Below the pieces are notes generated by a model, which saw only the letters and a list, made by a program, of their open reading frames with translations, ran no database searches and was not told the origin of the DNA. Position numbers and translations under genes: made by a program. A DNA stretch of 64,000 nt from Streptomyces ochraceiscleroticus. Lineage in GTDB: Bacteria > Actinomycetota > Actinomycetes > Streptomycetales > Streptomycetaceae. Position 1 is the first letter of the stretch, and every line of letters begins with the position of its first letter. Location: the NCBI RefSeq assembly GCF_000720485.1, contig NZ_JOAX01000002.1, positions 402,931 to 466,930 of the forward strand, read 5' to 3'. Positions 11,632 to 19,443 of this stretch are shown here, one piece after another.

Positions 11632-12480
11632 TCAGGCTGGCCGCTCAGCACCCAACACTATGCCGTACCACCAGCCTTCAATGCGACGGTACAGATCGGC
11701 TCCTTGTGCGACGCGGACCGTCAGGCAGCCGTGGTAGCCCTCGCCGACATTCTTGCGGACGGTGCTCGGATTGTGCTTCTTCAGTGTCGTCTTGCTGAGG
11801 GCGCCGACGCCGATACCGACCAGCTCGGCCCAGTAGCGCTCCGCGCCGGCGGTATCGGCGGATTCGTGGATCGATACGCGGAACTCCAGTCGGTCACGCT
11901 CTACACCGAGCAGGTCGAGCCAGGCGAGGTAGACGCGGATCATCTGCGGGTCGCTGTTGATGAAGGTGACGCGCTCCCGCCGCGCGTGCGGCTTGCTCTT
12001 GGTGCCCTCGGACCAGTACAGCCCGACGCCGATCAAGAAGAGCTCGCGATCCGTGACGGCTCCGATCTCGTCGGTCGCCTGCCGCTTGGTTGTCTGGCGC
12101 TCCTCCTCACGGCGCTTGAGCGTCGCCTCCCAGCCGCGTCTGGCGATCGCGGAAGCCTCCTCCGAGGTGCGTTGCCGCTCCGGCTTCGGCAGGTCCCGGA
12201 CCCATAGCGAGATCGAGCTCTTCGAGCAGCCGAGCTCCAGTTGGATCTGGTCGTAGGTCATGCCTTGGAGGCGCAGTTCGCGGGCCCGTGCTCTGAGGTC
12301 GTCCTTCGCGTGGGGGCGTGTGGTCCATTCCGGGACCGGGACGCCGTCCAGGAGGCGGTTGAGGAGGTCGTTGTTGTGGACGTGGAGGCGGTCGCGGATC
12401 TGGCGGCGGCTGAGGCCCGCGCGGCGGAGGGCCACCGCCTCGTCGCGCAGGGACTCGAATCCAGCGTGGGTGTTCGTCAC
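11632..12480 (-). CDS. HTH protein with a LAGLIDADG-like C-terminal domain
   Basis: A 282-aa protein. The N-terminal half has two helix-turn-helix-like stretches (RRAGLSRRQIRDRLHVHNN; LQGMTYDQIQLELGCSKSSI). A charged helix follows, then a C-terminal domain with ELFLIGVGLYWSEGTK and VTFINSDPQMIRVYLAWLDLLGV, the pattern of single-motif LAGLIDADG-type domains. It could be a domesticated homing-endonuclease-derived DNA-binding protein; no activity can be claimed. GTG 12480 is chosen at the first HTH-containing frame; the open frame further upstream is low-complexity shadow of the opposite-strand kinase. It is divergent from the kinase and may be co-transcribed with tRNA-Gln. Confidence 0.65.
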   Translation of the reverse strand: MTNTHAGFESLRDEAVALRRAGLSRRQIRDRLHVHNNDLLNRLLDGVPVPEWTTRPHAKDDLRARARELRLQGMTYDQIQLELGCSKSSISLWVRDLPKPERQRTSEEASAIARRGWEATLKRREEERQTTKRQATDEIGAVTDRELFLIGVGLYWSEGTKSKPHARRERVTFINSDPQMIRVYLAWLDLLGVERDRLEFRVSIHESADTAGAERYWAELVGIGVGALSKTTLKKHNPSTVRKNVGEGYHGCLTVRVAQGADLYRRIEGWWYGIVLGAERPA

Positions 12481-12636
12481 AGTGCAGAGCGTCGCGCCCG
12501 CCGTGGACAGATGTGCCGAAAATGTGGGTGATTCGCCGGTTCGAGGGAAAGTCGCAGGTACTGGTCCGTAACGGACGGGTCGCAGGGTGGTGGGCGTGGC
12601 CGGAAATCGGGGGCGGGCGCCCGTAGGGTGGGCGGT

Positions 12637-14109
12637 ATGACCGCGACGGGGGTAAGGGACGCCGGGGGCGTCAGGGGTGCGCCGGGTGGCGGGCCGTGGT
12701 GGTGGGAGCACCGCCGCAGCGCCGTGTTGGACGTGTGTCTGGCGCTGGCCTCGACGGTGGAGTGCGTGCTGGAGGGCGTGCAGTTCGCGCAGGAGTCCCG
12801 GCTGCCGGTGGCGGTGGGGATCGCGCTCGGTCTGCTGGTCGGCCCGGTGCTGCTGCTGCGGCGCAAGTGGCCGATTGTCGTCGTACTGGTGTCGATCGCG
12901 GTGACCCCGGCGGAGCTGGGTGCGCTGCTGGGGATCGTGGGTCTGTACACGCTGGCGGCGTCGGACGTGCCGCGGCGGTTCACGGTGTTGCTGGCGGGGA
13001 TGTCCGTCGTCGGCACGTTGATTGTCACGATCTTGAAGATGCAGCAGGACGTGGCGTCGCAGGAGGACTTCGATCCGCCGTGGTGGTTCGTGCCGCTGGT
13101 GTCGGTGGCGCTGGGGCTGGTGCTGACGGCGCCGCCGGTGCTGCTGGGGCTGTATGTGGGGGCGCGGCGGCGGCTGGTGGAGAGCCTGCGGGAGCGCAAT
13201 GACGGTCTGGAGCGGGAGCTGATGCTGCTCGCGGAGCGCGCGGAGGAGCGTGCGGAGTGGGCGCGTAATGAGGAGCGGACGCGGATCGCGCGGGAGATGC
13301 ACGACGTGGTGGCGCACCGGGTGAGTCTGATGGTGGTGCATGCGGCGGCGTTGCAGGCGGTGGCGTTGAAGGATCCGGAGAAGGCGTCGCGGAATGCGGG
13401 TCTGGTGGGGGACATGGGTCGGCAGGCGTTGACGGAGCTGCGGGAGATGTTGGGGGTGTTGCGTACGGGGGAGGGTTCGGGGTCGTCGGTGCGGGTGTCG
13501 GACGAGCCGGAGCGGCTGGTGGCGGTGGCGTCGAAGGTGTCCAAGGTGTCGCAGGTGTCGGAGTCCGCCGGGTCGTCGGAGGGGGCGGCTGCGGCGGGGG
13601 ACGTGCTGGTGGACGGTGGGCCGGGGGCGGTGCGGGAGCGTCATGCGAGTGGCGGCCGGGCGGCGGGGCGGTCGGAGGCCGAGGGGGAGGGGCCGTCGCT
13701 GGCGGATGTGGCGGGTCTGGTGGATCAGTCGCGGGACGCGGGCACGGTGGTGGAGCTGTCCGTGGAGGGGGAGGCGCGGGCGTACGGGCCGGGGGTGGAG
13801 CAGACGGCGTTCCGGGTGGTGCAGGAGGCGCTGACGAATGTGCACAAGCATGCGCCGGGGGCGCGGGTGCGGGTGCGGCTGGCGCATCGTGCGGGGGAGG
13901 TCGCGGTGCAGGTGGAGAACGGTCCGTCGGAGGGCGGTGCGGCGGACGCGGGGCTGCCGAGTGGGGGGAACGGCCTGGTGGGGATGCGGGAGCGGGTGAC
14001 GGGGCTCGGTGGCGTGTTCGTGTCGGGTGCGACGGAGGCGGGTGGCTTCCGGGTGTCGGCGGTGCTGCCGGATGGGGTGGAGCGCCGGGCGGACGGGGCG
14101 GACCGCTAG
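12637..14109 (+). CDS. Orphan two-component sensor histidine kinase (HisKA_3 type)
   Basis: A 490-aa kinase. Four to five hydrophobic N-terminal segments lie at about residues 20-185. A coiled linker leads to the HisKA_3 phosphorylation helix ERTRIAREMHDVVAHRVS. The HATPase has VVQEALTNVHKHAPG (N box) and GGNGLVGMRERV (G box). A low-complexity insert of about 90 residues rich in Val, Ser, Gly and Ala separates the two. No response regulator is adjacent. TAGGGT at 12624-12629 lies 7 nt upstream of the ATG, so the mRNA may be leaderless. Confidence 0.85.
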   Translation: MTATGVRDAGGVRGAPGGGPWWWEHRRSAVLDVCLALASTVECVLEGVQFAQESRLPVAVGIALGLLVGPVLLLRRKWPIVVVLVSIAVTPAELGALLGIVGLYTLAASDVPRRFTVLLAGMSVVGTLIVTILKMQQDVASQEDFDPPWWFVPLVSVALGLVLTAPPVLLGLYVGARRRLVESLRERNDGLERELMLLAERAEERAEWARNEERTRIAREMHDVVAHRVSLMVVHAAALQAVALKDPEKASRNAGLVGDMGRQALTELREMLGVLRTGEGSGSSVRVSDEPERLVAVASKVSKVSQVSESAGSSEGAAAAGDVLVDGGPGAVRERHASGGRAAGRSEAEGEGPSLADVAGLVDQSRDAGTVVELSVEGEARAYGPGVEQTAFRVVQEALTNVHKHAPGARVRVRLAHRAGEVAVQVENGPSEGGAADAGLPSGGNGLVGMRERVTGLGGVFVSGATEAGGFRVSAVLPDGVERRADGADR

Positions 14110-14187
14110 CGGGACGGCGTATCGGGTCCGTCCCGCCGGGTGGTGCGCGTCGTGTCGGGCGTGCCGAGGGTCAGGCGGTGCCGGCGG

Positions 14188-14709
14188 TCAGGCCGTGCCG
14201 ACGGTCAGGCGGGTCGGGCGGGTGCCCAGGACGAGGGTGGCGAACGCCTGGTCGATGTCGTGGCCGAGGTACCAGTCGCCGGTGTGGTCGAGGCTGTAGA
14301 CGTGGCCTTCGGCGTCGATGGCGAGGGTGGCCTGGCTGTCGGCTTCCCGGCCGAGCGGTGCGACCTGGGTGTCCAGGGCGCGGCCGAGGTCGCCGAGGGT
14401 GCGGGCGAGGTGGATGCCGTACAGCGGGTCGATCTCGAAGGGGGTGGGGGCGATGTGCCGGCCGGGTCCGGGTGCGCTGATGCGGAAGGTGCCGAATTCG
14501 GCCCAGGCTTCGACGGCGGCGGGGAAGACGGTGTGCCGGTGGCCGCCGGGGGAGGCGTATTCGCGGAGGGCGTCGGCCCAGCGTTCGGCCTGCTTGATGT
14601 CCCAGTGGCCGGGCTGCCAGCCGGCTTCGTGCAGGGCGGCGTCGACGGCGACGGGGAAGCGGGTGGTGGCGCCGGCGGCGCGGTCGTACGCGGTGGTGGG
14701 TGGGGTCAT
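14188..14709 (-). CDS. SUKH-3 family immunity protein
   Basis: A 173-aa protein with the SUKH-3 pattern: VDAALHEAGWQPGHW, AVEAWAEFGTFRIS, EIDPLYGIHLARTLGDLGRAL, VAPLGREADSQATLAIDAEGHVYSLDHTGDWYLG. SUKH proteins neutralise nuclease and deaminase toxins of polymorphic toxin systems. It starts 8 nt after the deaminase gene stop on the same strand, the expected toxin-then-immunity order, so it is inferred to protect against that deaminase. No signal peptide is seen. Confidence 0.8.
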   Translation of the reverse strand: MTPPTTAYDRAAGATTRFPVAVDAALHEAGWQPGHWDIKQAERWADALREYASPGGHRHTVFPAAVEAWAEFGTFRISAPGPGRHIAPTPFEIDPLYGIHLARTLGDLGRALDTQVAPLGREADSQATLAIDAEGHVYSLDHTGDWYLGHDIDQAFATLVLGTRPTRLTVGTA

Positions 14710-14717
14710 GGTGCGGT

Positions 14718-15293
14718 TCAGCTCCCTGCCGCGGAGAGGCCGACGGGCATGACGCCGAAGAAGGCCAGGAGTGCGTCGCAGGAGCGGCAGGGCGCGGCGT
14801 AGTGGCCGTGCTGGGGGTCGCCGTCCTCGCGGATGTGGCGGGCGGTGAGTTTTGAGTGTTTGAGGGAGCGGCGGGCCTCGCCGTTGGTGAGCGGTTTTTT
14901 GGACTGGCGTTTGGAGCGGTTCGCTTCGACGGCGGTGAGGTGCCGGGAGAGCAGGACGGCTTCGGGGCAGCGCCCGGTGAAGCGTTCGCGCTGTGCGGTG
15001 TTCAGGGTGTCGAGGAAGTCCTGGACGAGGGGGTGGAGTGCGGGGGGCTGTTCGGACTTGCTCGCGGTGCAGGTGAGGGTGGTGCCGCGGACGGAGAGGG
15101 CGGCGGCGACGGTGGGGAGGATGCCGTCGCGGCGGTGCCGGAGTGTGGGCGGTCCTTCGTTGTCGGCGGTGGCGCTCCAGCCGATTCGGGGGTCGCCGTT
15201 GGGGTGCGCGGATGACGGCGCGGTGCCCTGGTCGGTGCTCCCGGTGCCGGTGCCCGTGGCGGTCCGTGCGGCGGACTGTGCGGTGGTGCTCAT
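14718..15293 (-). CDS. YwqJ-type deaminase-fold toxin domain protein
   Basis: A 191-aa protein. The first 45 residues are low-complexity Thr/Gly/Ser. The rest fits the YwqJ-like deaminase family: Cys109-Pro-Glu111 (a zinc ligand plus the catalytic Glu) and Pro168-Cys-Arg-Ser-Cys172 (the PCxxC zinc site). The family deaminates nucleic acids or nucleotides and is found as toxin tips in polymorphic toxins. There is no export signal or secretion-linked N-terminal domain. GGAGGG precedes the ATG. The SUKH-3 gene follows 8 nt after it. Confidence 0.75.
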   Translation of the reverse strand: MSTTAQSAARTATGTGTGSTDQGTAPSSAHPNGDPRIGWSATADNEGPPTLRHRRDGILPTVAAALSVRGTTLTCTASKSEQPPALHPLVQDFLDTLNTAQRERFTGRCPEAVLLSRHLTAVEANRSKRQSKKPLTNGEARRSLKHSKLTARHIREDGDPQHGHYAAPCRSCDALLAFFGVMPVGLSAAGS

Positions 15294-15621
15294 GCGGTGC
15301 TTTCCCTCCCTGCATCCCCCCGTCTGCGGGGGTCAGCCTGCCAAACGCGCTGGGTGTTGCGGAAGTCGGGCATGCCCTGTGGGTGTCACGGCTCTGTGCC
15401 GGTCCTTGTCACCGGTCTGTGACAGTCGGCCGGTCGGGGGTGTGGTGGCACAGATGTACGAGGGTGTGGTGGTGCGGGTGTGACGTCCCGAAAAGGCGCT
15501 CTATAAGCGGCCGGTGCGTGGCCGACGGGCGGCCTGCAAGGGCGGGCGGGGGCGGGAGCGGGGGTTGCCGCACCGCTTAGGCTGTGCGGCAGTAGCCAGT
15601 TCCAGCCAGGGGGCAACCGCC
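15294..15621. promoter_or_regulatory. Divergent intergenic region of the toxin/immunity island
   Basis: A 328-bp gap between the minus-strand deaminase operon and the plus-strand WHH-SUKH operon. A -10-like TAGGCT at 15578-15583 lies 39 nt before the plus-strand start, with AGGGGG as ribosome-binding site at about 15608. A TATA-containing patch (CTCTATAAGC, about 15500) may serve the minus-strand genes. No further gene is seen. Confidence 0.45.
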
Positions 15622-16599
15622 ATGACGACAGGTCGGCTCGGGCAGAGCGCCGCGCCACCGAACACGGCCTACGCCGGGCAGGTCGTGCATTTCCCGGACC
15701 CGGTCCGGGCCGCGCGCTTTCCGCGGGGTGTACAGGTGGACGGTTCGGGTTTTCCGGACTTTTCTCTGTATGCGCGGGCAGCGGCGGAGGTCGCCGAGCC
15801 GCCGGAGGGTTTCGGGGTCGACGAGCTGCGGCTGACGGACTTCGTGTCGGCCAACGCCGCCCTGCACGCGGCGGGCCACGAGCTGTGGGAGGACGTGCCG
15901 TCGGTGGCGACGCCGCACGGCTGGACGTGGCACCACGTGGCGGGGACGCGGCGCATGGAGCTGGTGCCGGTCGAGGTGAAGGCGCTGCTGCGGCACCACG
16001 GCGGGCTGGCGACGGCGGCGGTGGACCACGAGAAGCGCGGGACGCGGCCCTTGCAGGAGACGCGGCCGGCGCACTTCGGGCTGCCGCACCGTGACGTGTC
16101 GGTGCCGGAGGACGCGGTACTGCAGGCCGAGGAGGCGCTGGGGTACCGGCTGCCGGGCGCGTACCGGGCGTTCCTGAAGGCGGCGGGCGGGTGCGCGCCG
16201 GTGGGCGCGGCGCTCGATCCGGAGCTGGGGCTGCTGGTGGACCAGCCGTTCTTCACGGTGCGGGACGACGCGGCCGTGAACGATCTGGTGTACGTGAACA
16301 AGTGTCTGCGGGACCACTTCACGAAGGACTACCTGGGCGTCGGGTTCGTCCAGGGCGGTGTGATCGCGGTGAAGGTGCGGGGGGAAGCGGCGGGGTCGGT
16401 GTGGTTCTGCGCGTACGACGACGCGCGGGACCGGGACGGCTGGTCGGTCCAGGAGCGGGTCGAGCGGCTGCTGCTGCCGTGCGGCGGGGACTTCGACGAG
16501 TTCCTGGAGCGGCTCGCGGGCAATCCCCCGGAGCTCACGACCGTGGCGAACCTGATGGTGGACGGTGGCTTCGCGCGTGCCGTTCCGGTGGAGGGATGA
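15622..16599 (+). CDS. WHH-type nuclease domain fused to a SUKH (SMI1/KNR4) domain
   Basis: A 325-aa two-domain protein. Residues about 45-150 match HNH/EndoVII-type WHH nucleases: PDFSLYA, DFVSANAALHAAG, then HGWTWHHV with Trp103-His104-His105, MELVP and LRHHGGLA. In typical WHH toxins a His follows LVP about four residues on; here that position reads Val-Lys, so activity may be altered. Residues about 165-310 form a SUKH fold (ALGYRLPGAYRAFLKAAGG, DDAAVNDLVYVNKCL, GSVWFCAYDD). A toxin and its immunity-type domain are thus in one chain. The next gene overlaps by ATGA, indicating translational coupling. Confidence 0.75.
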   Translation: MTTGRLGQSAAPPNTAYAGQVVHFPDPVRAARFPRGVQVDGSGFPDFSLYARAAAEVAEPPEGFGVDELRLTDFVSANAALHAAGHELWEDVPSVATPHGWTWHHVAGTRRMELVPVEVKALLRHHGGLATAAVDHEKRGTRPLQETRPAHFGLPHRDVSVPEDAVLQAEEALGYRLPGAYRAFLKAAGGCAPVGAALDPELGLLVDQPFFTVRDDAAVNDLVYVNKCLRDHFTKDYLGVGFVQGGVIAVKVRGEAAGSVWFCAYDDARDRDGWSVQERVERLLLPCGGDFDEFLERLAGNPPELTTVANLMVDGGFARAVPVEG

Positions 16600-19295
16600 G
16601 CGCGATGGTGACGTTCGCGCAGGCGCAGGAGCGCGCGGAGCGCTGGGTCAACGGCGAGGTGCCGGCGTACCAGCAGCGTGAGGTACGGGTACGGGAGTTC
16701 GAGCTGGGCTTCGTGGCCTGGGCCGAGGACCGCGAGGGCGGGCCGGTCGTCGACGGCGGCCGGCAGCGGCTGGTGATCGCCCGGGACAGCGGGGAGACGA
16801 CGCTGTGGCCGGGGCTGCCGGTGGGCGAGGTGATCCGGCGGTACGAAGAGGAGTACGGCGCGGTGCCCGAGGCGGCGCCCGCGCCGGAGGTGCCGCGGCA
16901 GCGGATCGATCTGGAGCAGACGTCGTTCCTGCTGACGCCGCCGGAGTGGCTGCAGGAGGCGGCGGACGCGGTCGGCATTCCGGATCGGGGAGCGGGGGCG
17001 TCGGAGACGCCGGAAGTGCCGGAGACATCGGGGGTGCAGGCTCCTGCCGCGGAGACTCCTGTCGCCGCGCAGGGGCCTGCTGAGCAGCCGCCTGCCGCGC
17101 CCGTGCCTGCCGCCGCGCCGGAGTCGGAGGAGCAGCAGCCCGAGGAGGAGAAGGAAACCGCTGCGCCCGTTTCCGGTACGGCCGCCGCTTCCTCCTGGGA
17201 GGGCACGGACATCACCGCGGACGACGACGGTGACGACCGGTCGGTGGGGCTGCCGGCGACCGTGTTCGCGCCGCCGCTGAGCTTCGACGAGGACGCCGAG
17301 CGGGGTTCGGCGCAGCCTTCGGTGCGCCCGGATGCCAGGACCGAGCTGCTCCAGGGGGGCAGCCAGTTGCCGCCCACGGCGGTCGCACCGGCCATCGAGG
17401 ACCCGGCCGCCGGTCCGCCTCCGGGCCCCGCGGCTCCGGCCGCCGCCGCGCCCGGTCTGTCGGACCTGCCGCCGCCGTCCGGCCCGCCCGTCACGCATCT
17501 GCCGCCCCCCGGTGTGCCCGGCGCGGGCCCCGAGCGCCCGTCCGCCGCGGACGTCGCGGACGAGGCGACGAGCAGGGCGCAGGTGCAGTCCGGCGGTCCC
17601 GGTACGCCGCCCCCGGCTCCCAGTACGCCTCCGGCACCCAGTACGCCTCCGGCACCCAGTACGTCTGCGGCGCCCAGTACGCCCCCGGCACCCGGTACGC
17701 CCCCGCCGCCCGGTGCCCCGGGAGGCGGCGGTTACGTACCGACGCAACTGGTCTCCCAGTTGGACCCGAACGCCGCCGGCCCGTCCGGCGCCCCGGCCGC
17801 GATCGAGGGCTCGCAGCCCCCGCCGCCCGGCCCTCCCGCAGCCCCCGGTGCGCCGGGTACTCCCGGTACTTCCGGTGGTGGCGTGCACGCGGCCGCCACG
17901 ATGCTGGCCGACGGTTCGTCGCTGCCCGGCAACGCCGGTGCGGCGAAGAGCGGGGGCGACGGGCCGCCGCCCCCGTCCCCGCCCGGTATGCCCCGCGCCG
18001 CGGGCCCCGGTACGCCTCCGCCGCCGCCCGCCGCCCCGGCCACTCCGCCCCCGGGAGCCCCCGGCGCTCCCGGCGCTCCCGGTGGTGGCGTGCACGCCGC
18101 GGCGACGATGCTCGCGGGCCCCGGTACGCCGCCGCCCGCCGGCCCCGGTATCCAGCCTCCGCCCGCCCCCGGTGCGCAGCCTCCCGCTGCCCCCGGTATG
18201 CAGCCTCCCGCGGGCCCTGGTGTGCAGCCTCCCCCCGGCCCCGGTATGCCGCCGCCCGCTGCTCCCATGGGGCAGCCCGGCGCTCCGGCCGGGCCGCCGC
18301 CGACCGGTCAGCCGACCGTCGGCCCCGGCTACATGGCCGTGCTGCGGTACCGCGCGCCCGACGGGTCCGAGCAGCAGATCATCCGGCGTTCGGCGCCCGG
18401 TACGCCGCATCCGGAGTGGCAGATCCTGCACGAGCTGCGCGGGCTGAACGTGCCGCCGGAGCAGGTGCTGGAGCTCCACACCGAGCTGGAGTCCTGCGAC
18501 CTGCCGGGCGGTTACTGCGCCCGGATGATCCGGGAGACCTGGCCGCAGGTGCGGATCAGCCACACCGCCGCGTACGGCCACGACCACGCCTCGCGGCAGC
18601 AGGGCGTACGGCATCTGGTGGAGCATCAGGGCGAGCTGCACCAGGTGGCGGACGGGCCCGCCCGTCCGGCGCCGGTGCGCGTGCCGCTGCCGCACCCGTC
18701 GCAGATCCAGCTCGCGCCGCCGGTCCCGCCGCAGGCGATCGGGCAGGAGCTCGAGCAGGCGTTCGGGCCGCAGGGGGTCTTCCGCTTCGATCAGCGCGCC
18801 GTCTCCCGGCAGGGCGTGCCCGACGTGGTGGGGCAGACCCTGGTGTGGGCCGGTGTACCGGTCGATTTCGGCCCGTTCTTCTGGGGGCAGGCGCAGCCGG
18901 GCCGCCCGGTGCCGACACTGGCGGAGCTGGCCCAGGAGCGGGGCGTGCAGCCGGCTCCCGATGCGGGCTCGTACCTGGTCATGGGCTCGGACTTCGGCCG
19001 TCAGCTGTGCGTGCAGTACGGCACGGCGCACATCGTGGCGGTGCCGTTGGAGGCGGGCCCCGGTGGGCAGGCGGCGACGCCGCAGTTCGTGAACACCGGG
19101 CTGCCGGAGTTCGTGCGCTGCATGGCGATGCTGGGCCGGATGTGGCGGCTGCGGTACGGGCTGAACCCGGAGCAGGCGGGCCGCTGGACCACCGACTTCC
19201 AGGTGCAGCTCGCGGCGCTGGACCCGGCGGCGCTCGGCTCGCCGGAGACCTGGTGGTCGGTCCTGCTGGAGCAGATGTGGGACGGCCTGCTGTAA
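16596..19295 (+). CDS. Imm35/YrhB - proline-rich linker - XOO_2897-like deaminase - SUKH-4 protein
   Basis: An 899-aa protein with four parts. Residues 1-90 resemble the YrhB/Imm35 immunity domain (TFAQAQERAERWVN, QRLVIARDSGETTLWPGLPVGEVIRRYEEEYG). Residues about 130-575 are a Pro/Ala/Gly linker with repeated PGTPP and two copies of GGGVHAAATMLA. Residues about 577-680 match XOO_2897-like deaminases (HPEWQIL at about 604, then ELESCDLPGGYC at about 630). Residues about 710-899 are SUKH-4 (FDQRAVSRQGVPD, VPVDFGPFFWG, FVRCMAMLG). It is coupled to the WHH-SUKH gene by ATGA. No signal peptide, WXG100 or RHS domain is seen, so a cytosolic role is likely. Confidence 0.75.
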   Translation: MSAMVTFAQAQERAERWVNGEVPAYQQREVRVREFELGFVAWAEDREGGPVVDGGRQRLVIARDSGETTLWPGLPVGEVIRRYEEEYGAVPEAAPAPEVPRQRIDLEQTSFLLTPPEWLQEAADAVGIPDRGAGASETPEVPETSGVQAPAAETPVAAQGPAEQPPAAPVPAAAPESEEQQPEEEKETAAPVSGTAAASSWEGTDITADDDGDDRSVGLPATVFAPPLSFDEDAERGSAQPSVRPDARTELLQGGSQLPPTAVAPAIEDPAAGPPPGPAAPAAAAPGLSDLPPPSGPPVTHLPPPGVPGAGPERPSAADVADEATSRAQVQSGGPGTPPPAPSTPPAPSTPPAPSTSAAPSTPPAPGTPPPPGAPGGGGYVPTQLVSQLDPNAAGPSGAPAAIEGSQPPPPGPPAAPGAPGTPGTSGGGVHAAATMLADGSSLPGNAGAAKSGGDGPPPPSPPGMPRAAGPGTPPPPPAAPATPPPGAPGAPGAPGGGVHAAATMLAGPGTPPPAGPGIQPPPAPGAQPPAAPGMQPPAGPGVQPPPGPGMPPPAAPMGQPGAPAGPPPTGQPTVGPGYMAVLRYRAPDGSEQQIIRRSAPGTPHPEWQILHELRGLNVPPEQVLELHTELESCDLPGGYCARMIRETWPQVRISHTAAYGHDHASRQQGVRHLVEHQGELHQVADGPARPAPVRVPLPHPSQIQLAPPVPPQAIGQELEQAFGPQGVFRFDQRAVSRQGVPDVVGQTLVWAGVPVDFGPFFWGQAQPGRPVPTLAELAQERGVQPAPDAGSYLVMGSDFGRQLCVQYGTAHIVAVPLEAGPGGQAATPQFVNTGLPEFVRCMAMLGRMWRLRYGLNPEQAGRWTTDFQVQLAALDPAALGSPETWWSVLLEQMWDGLL

Positions 19296-19443
19296 CGGCG
19301 GGACGGCCTCCTGCAGCCGTGGGACGGCCTCCTGCAGCCGCGGGGCGGCGGCGCTGAGCGCGGTGTCGCCCGTACGGCCGTGACGGTGTGTCATACGTGG
19401 CGCTCGACCTGCGAGACGGGTCGGGCGCCACGATCATGCCGGT

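Noticed and set aside
11632..13887. Extending the HTH/LAGLIDADG-like gene to 751 codons
   Set aside because: The extra N-terminal part is His/Arg/Pro-rich shadow of the opposite-strand kinase. The real protein begins near 12480.
16329..19394. A 1021-codon minus-strand frame opposite the SUKH-4 gene
   Set aside because: Arg/Gly/Thr repeats simply mirror the proline-rich linker. It has no domain or ribosome-binding site.
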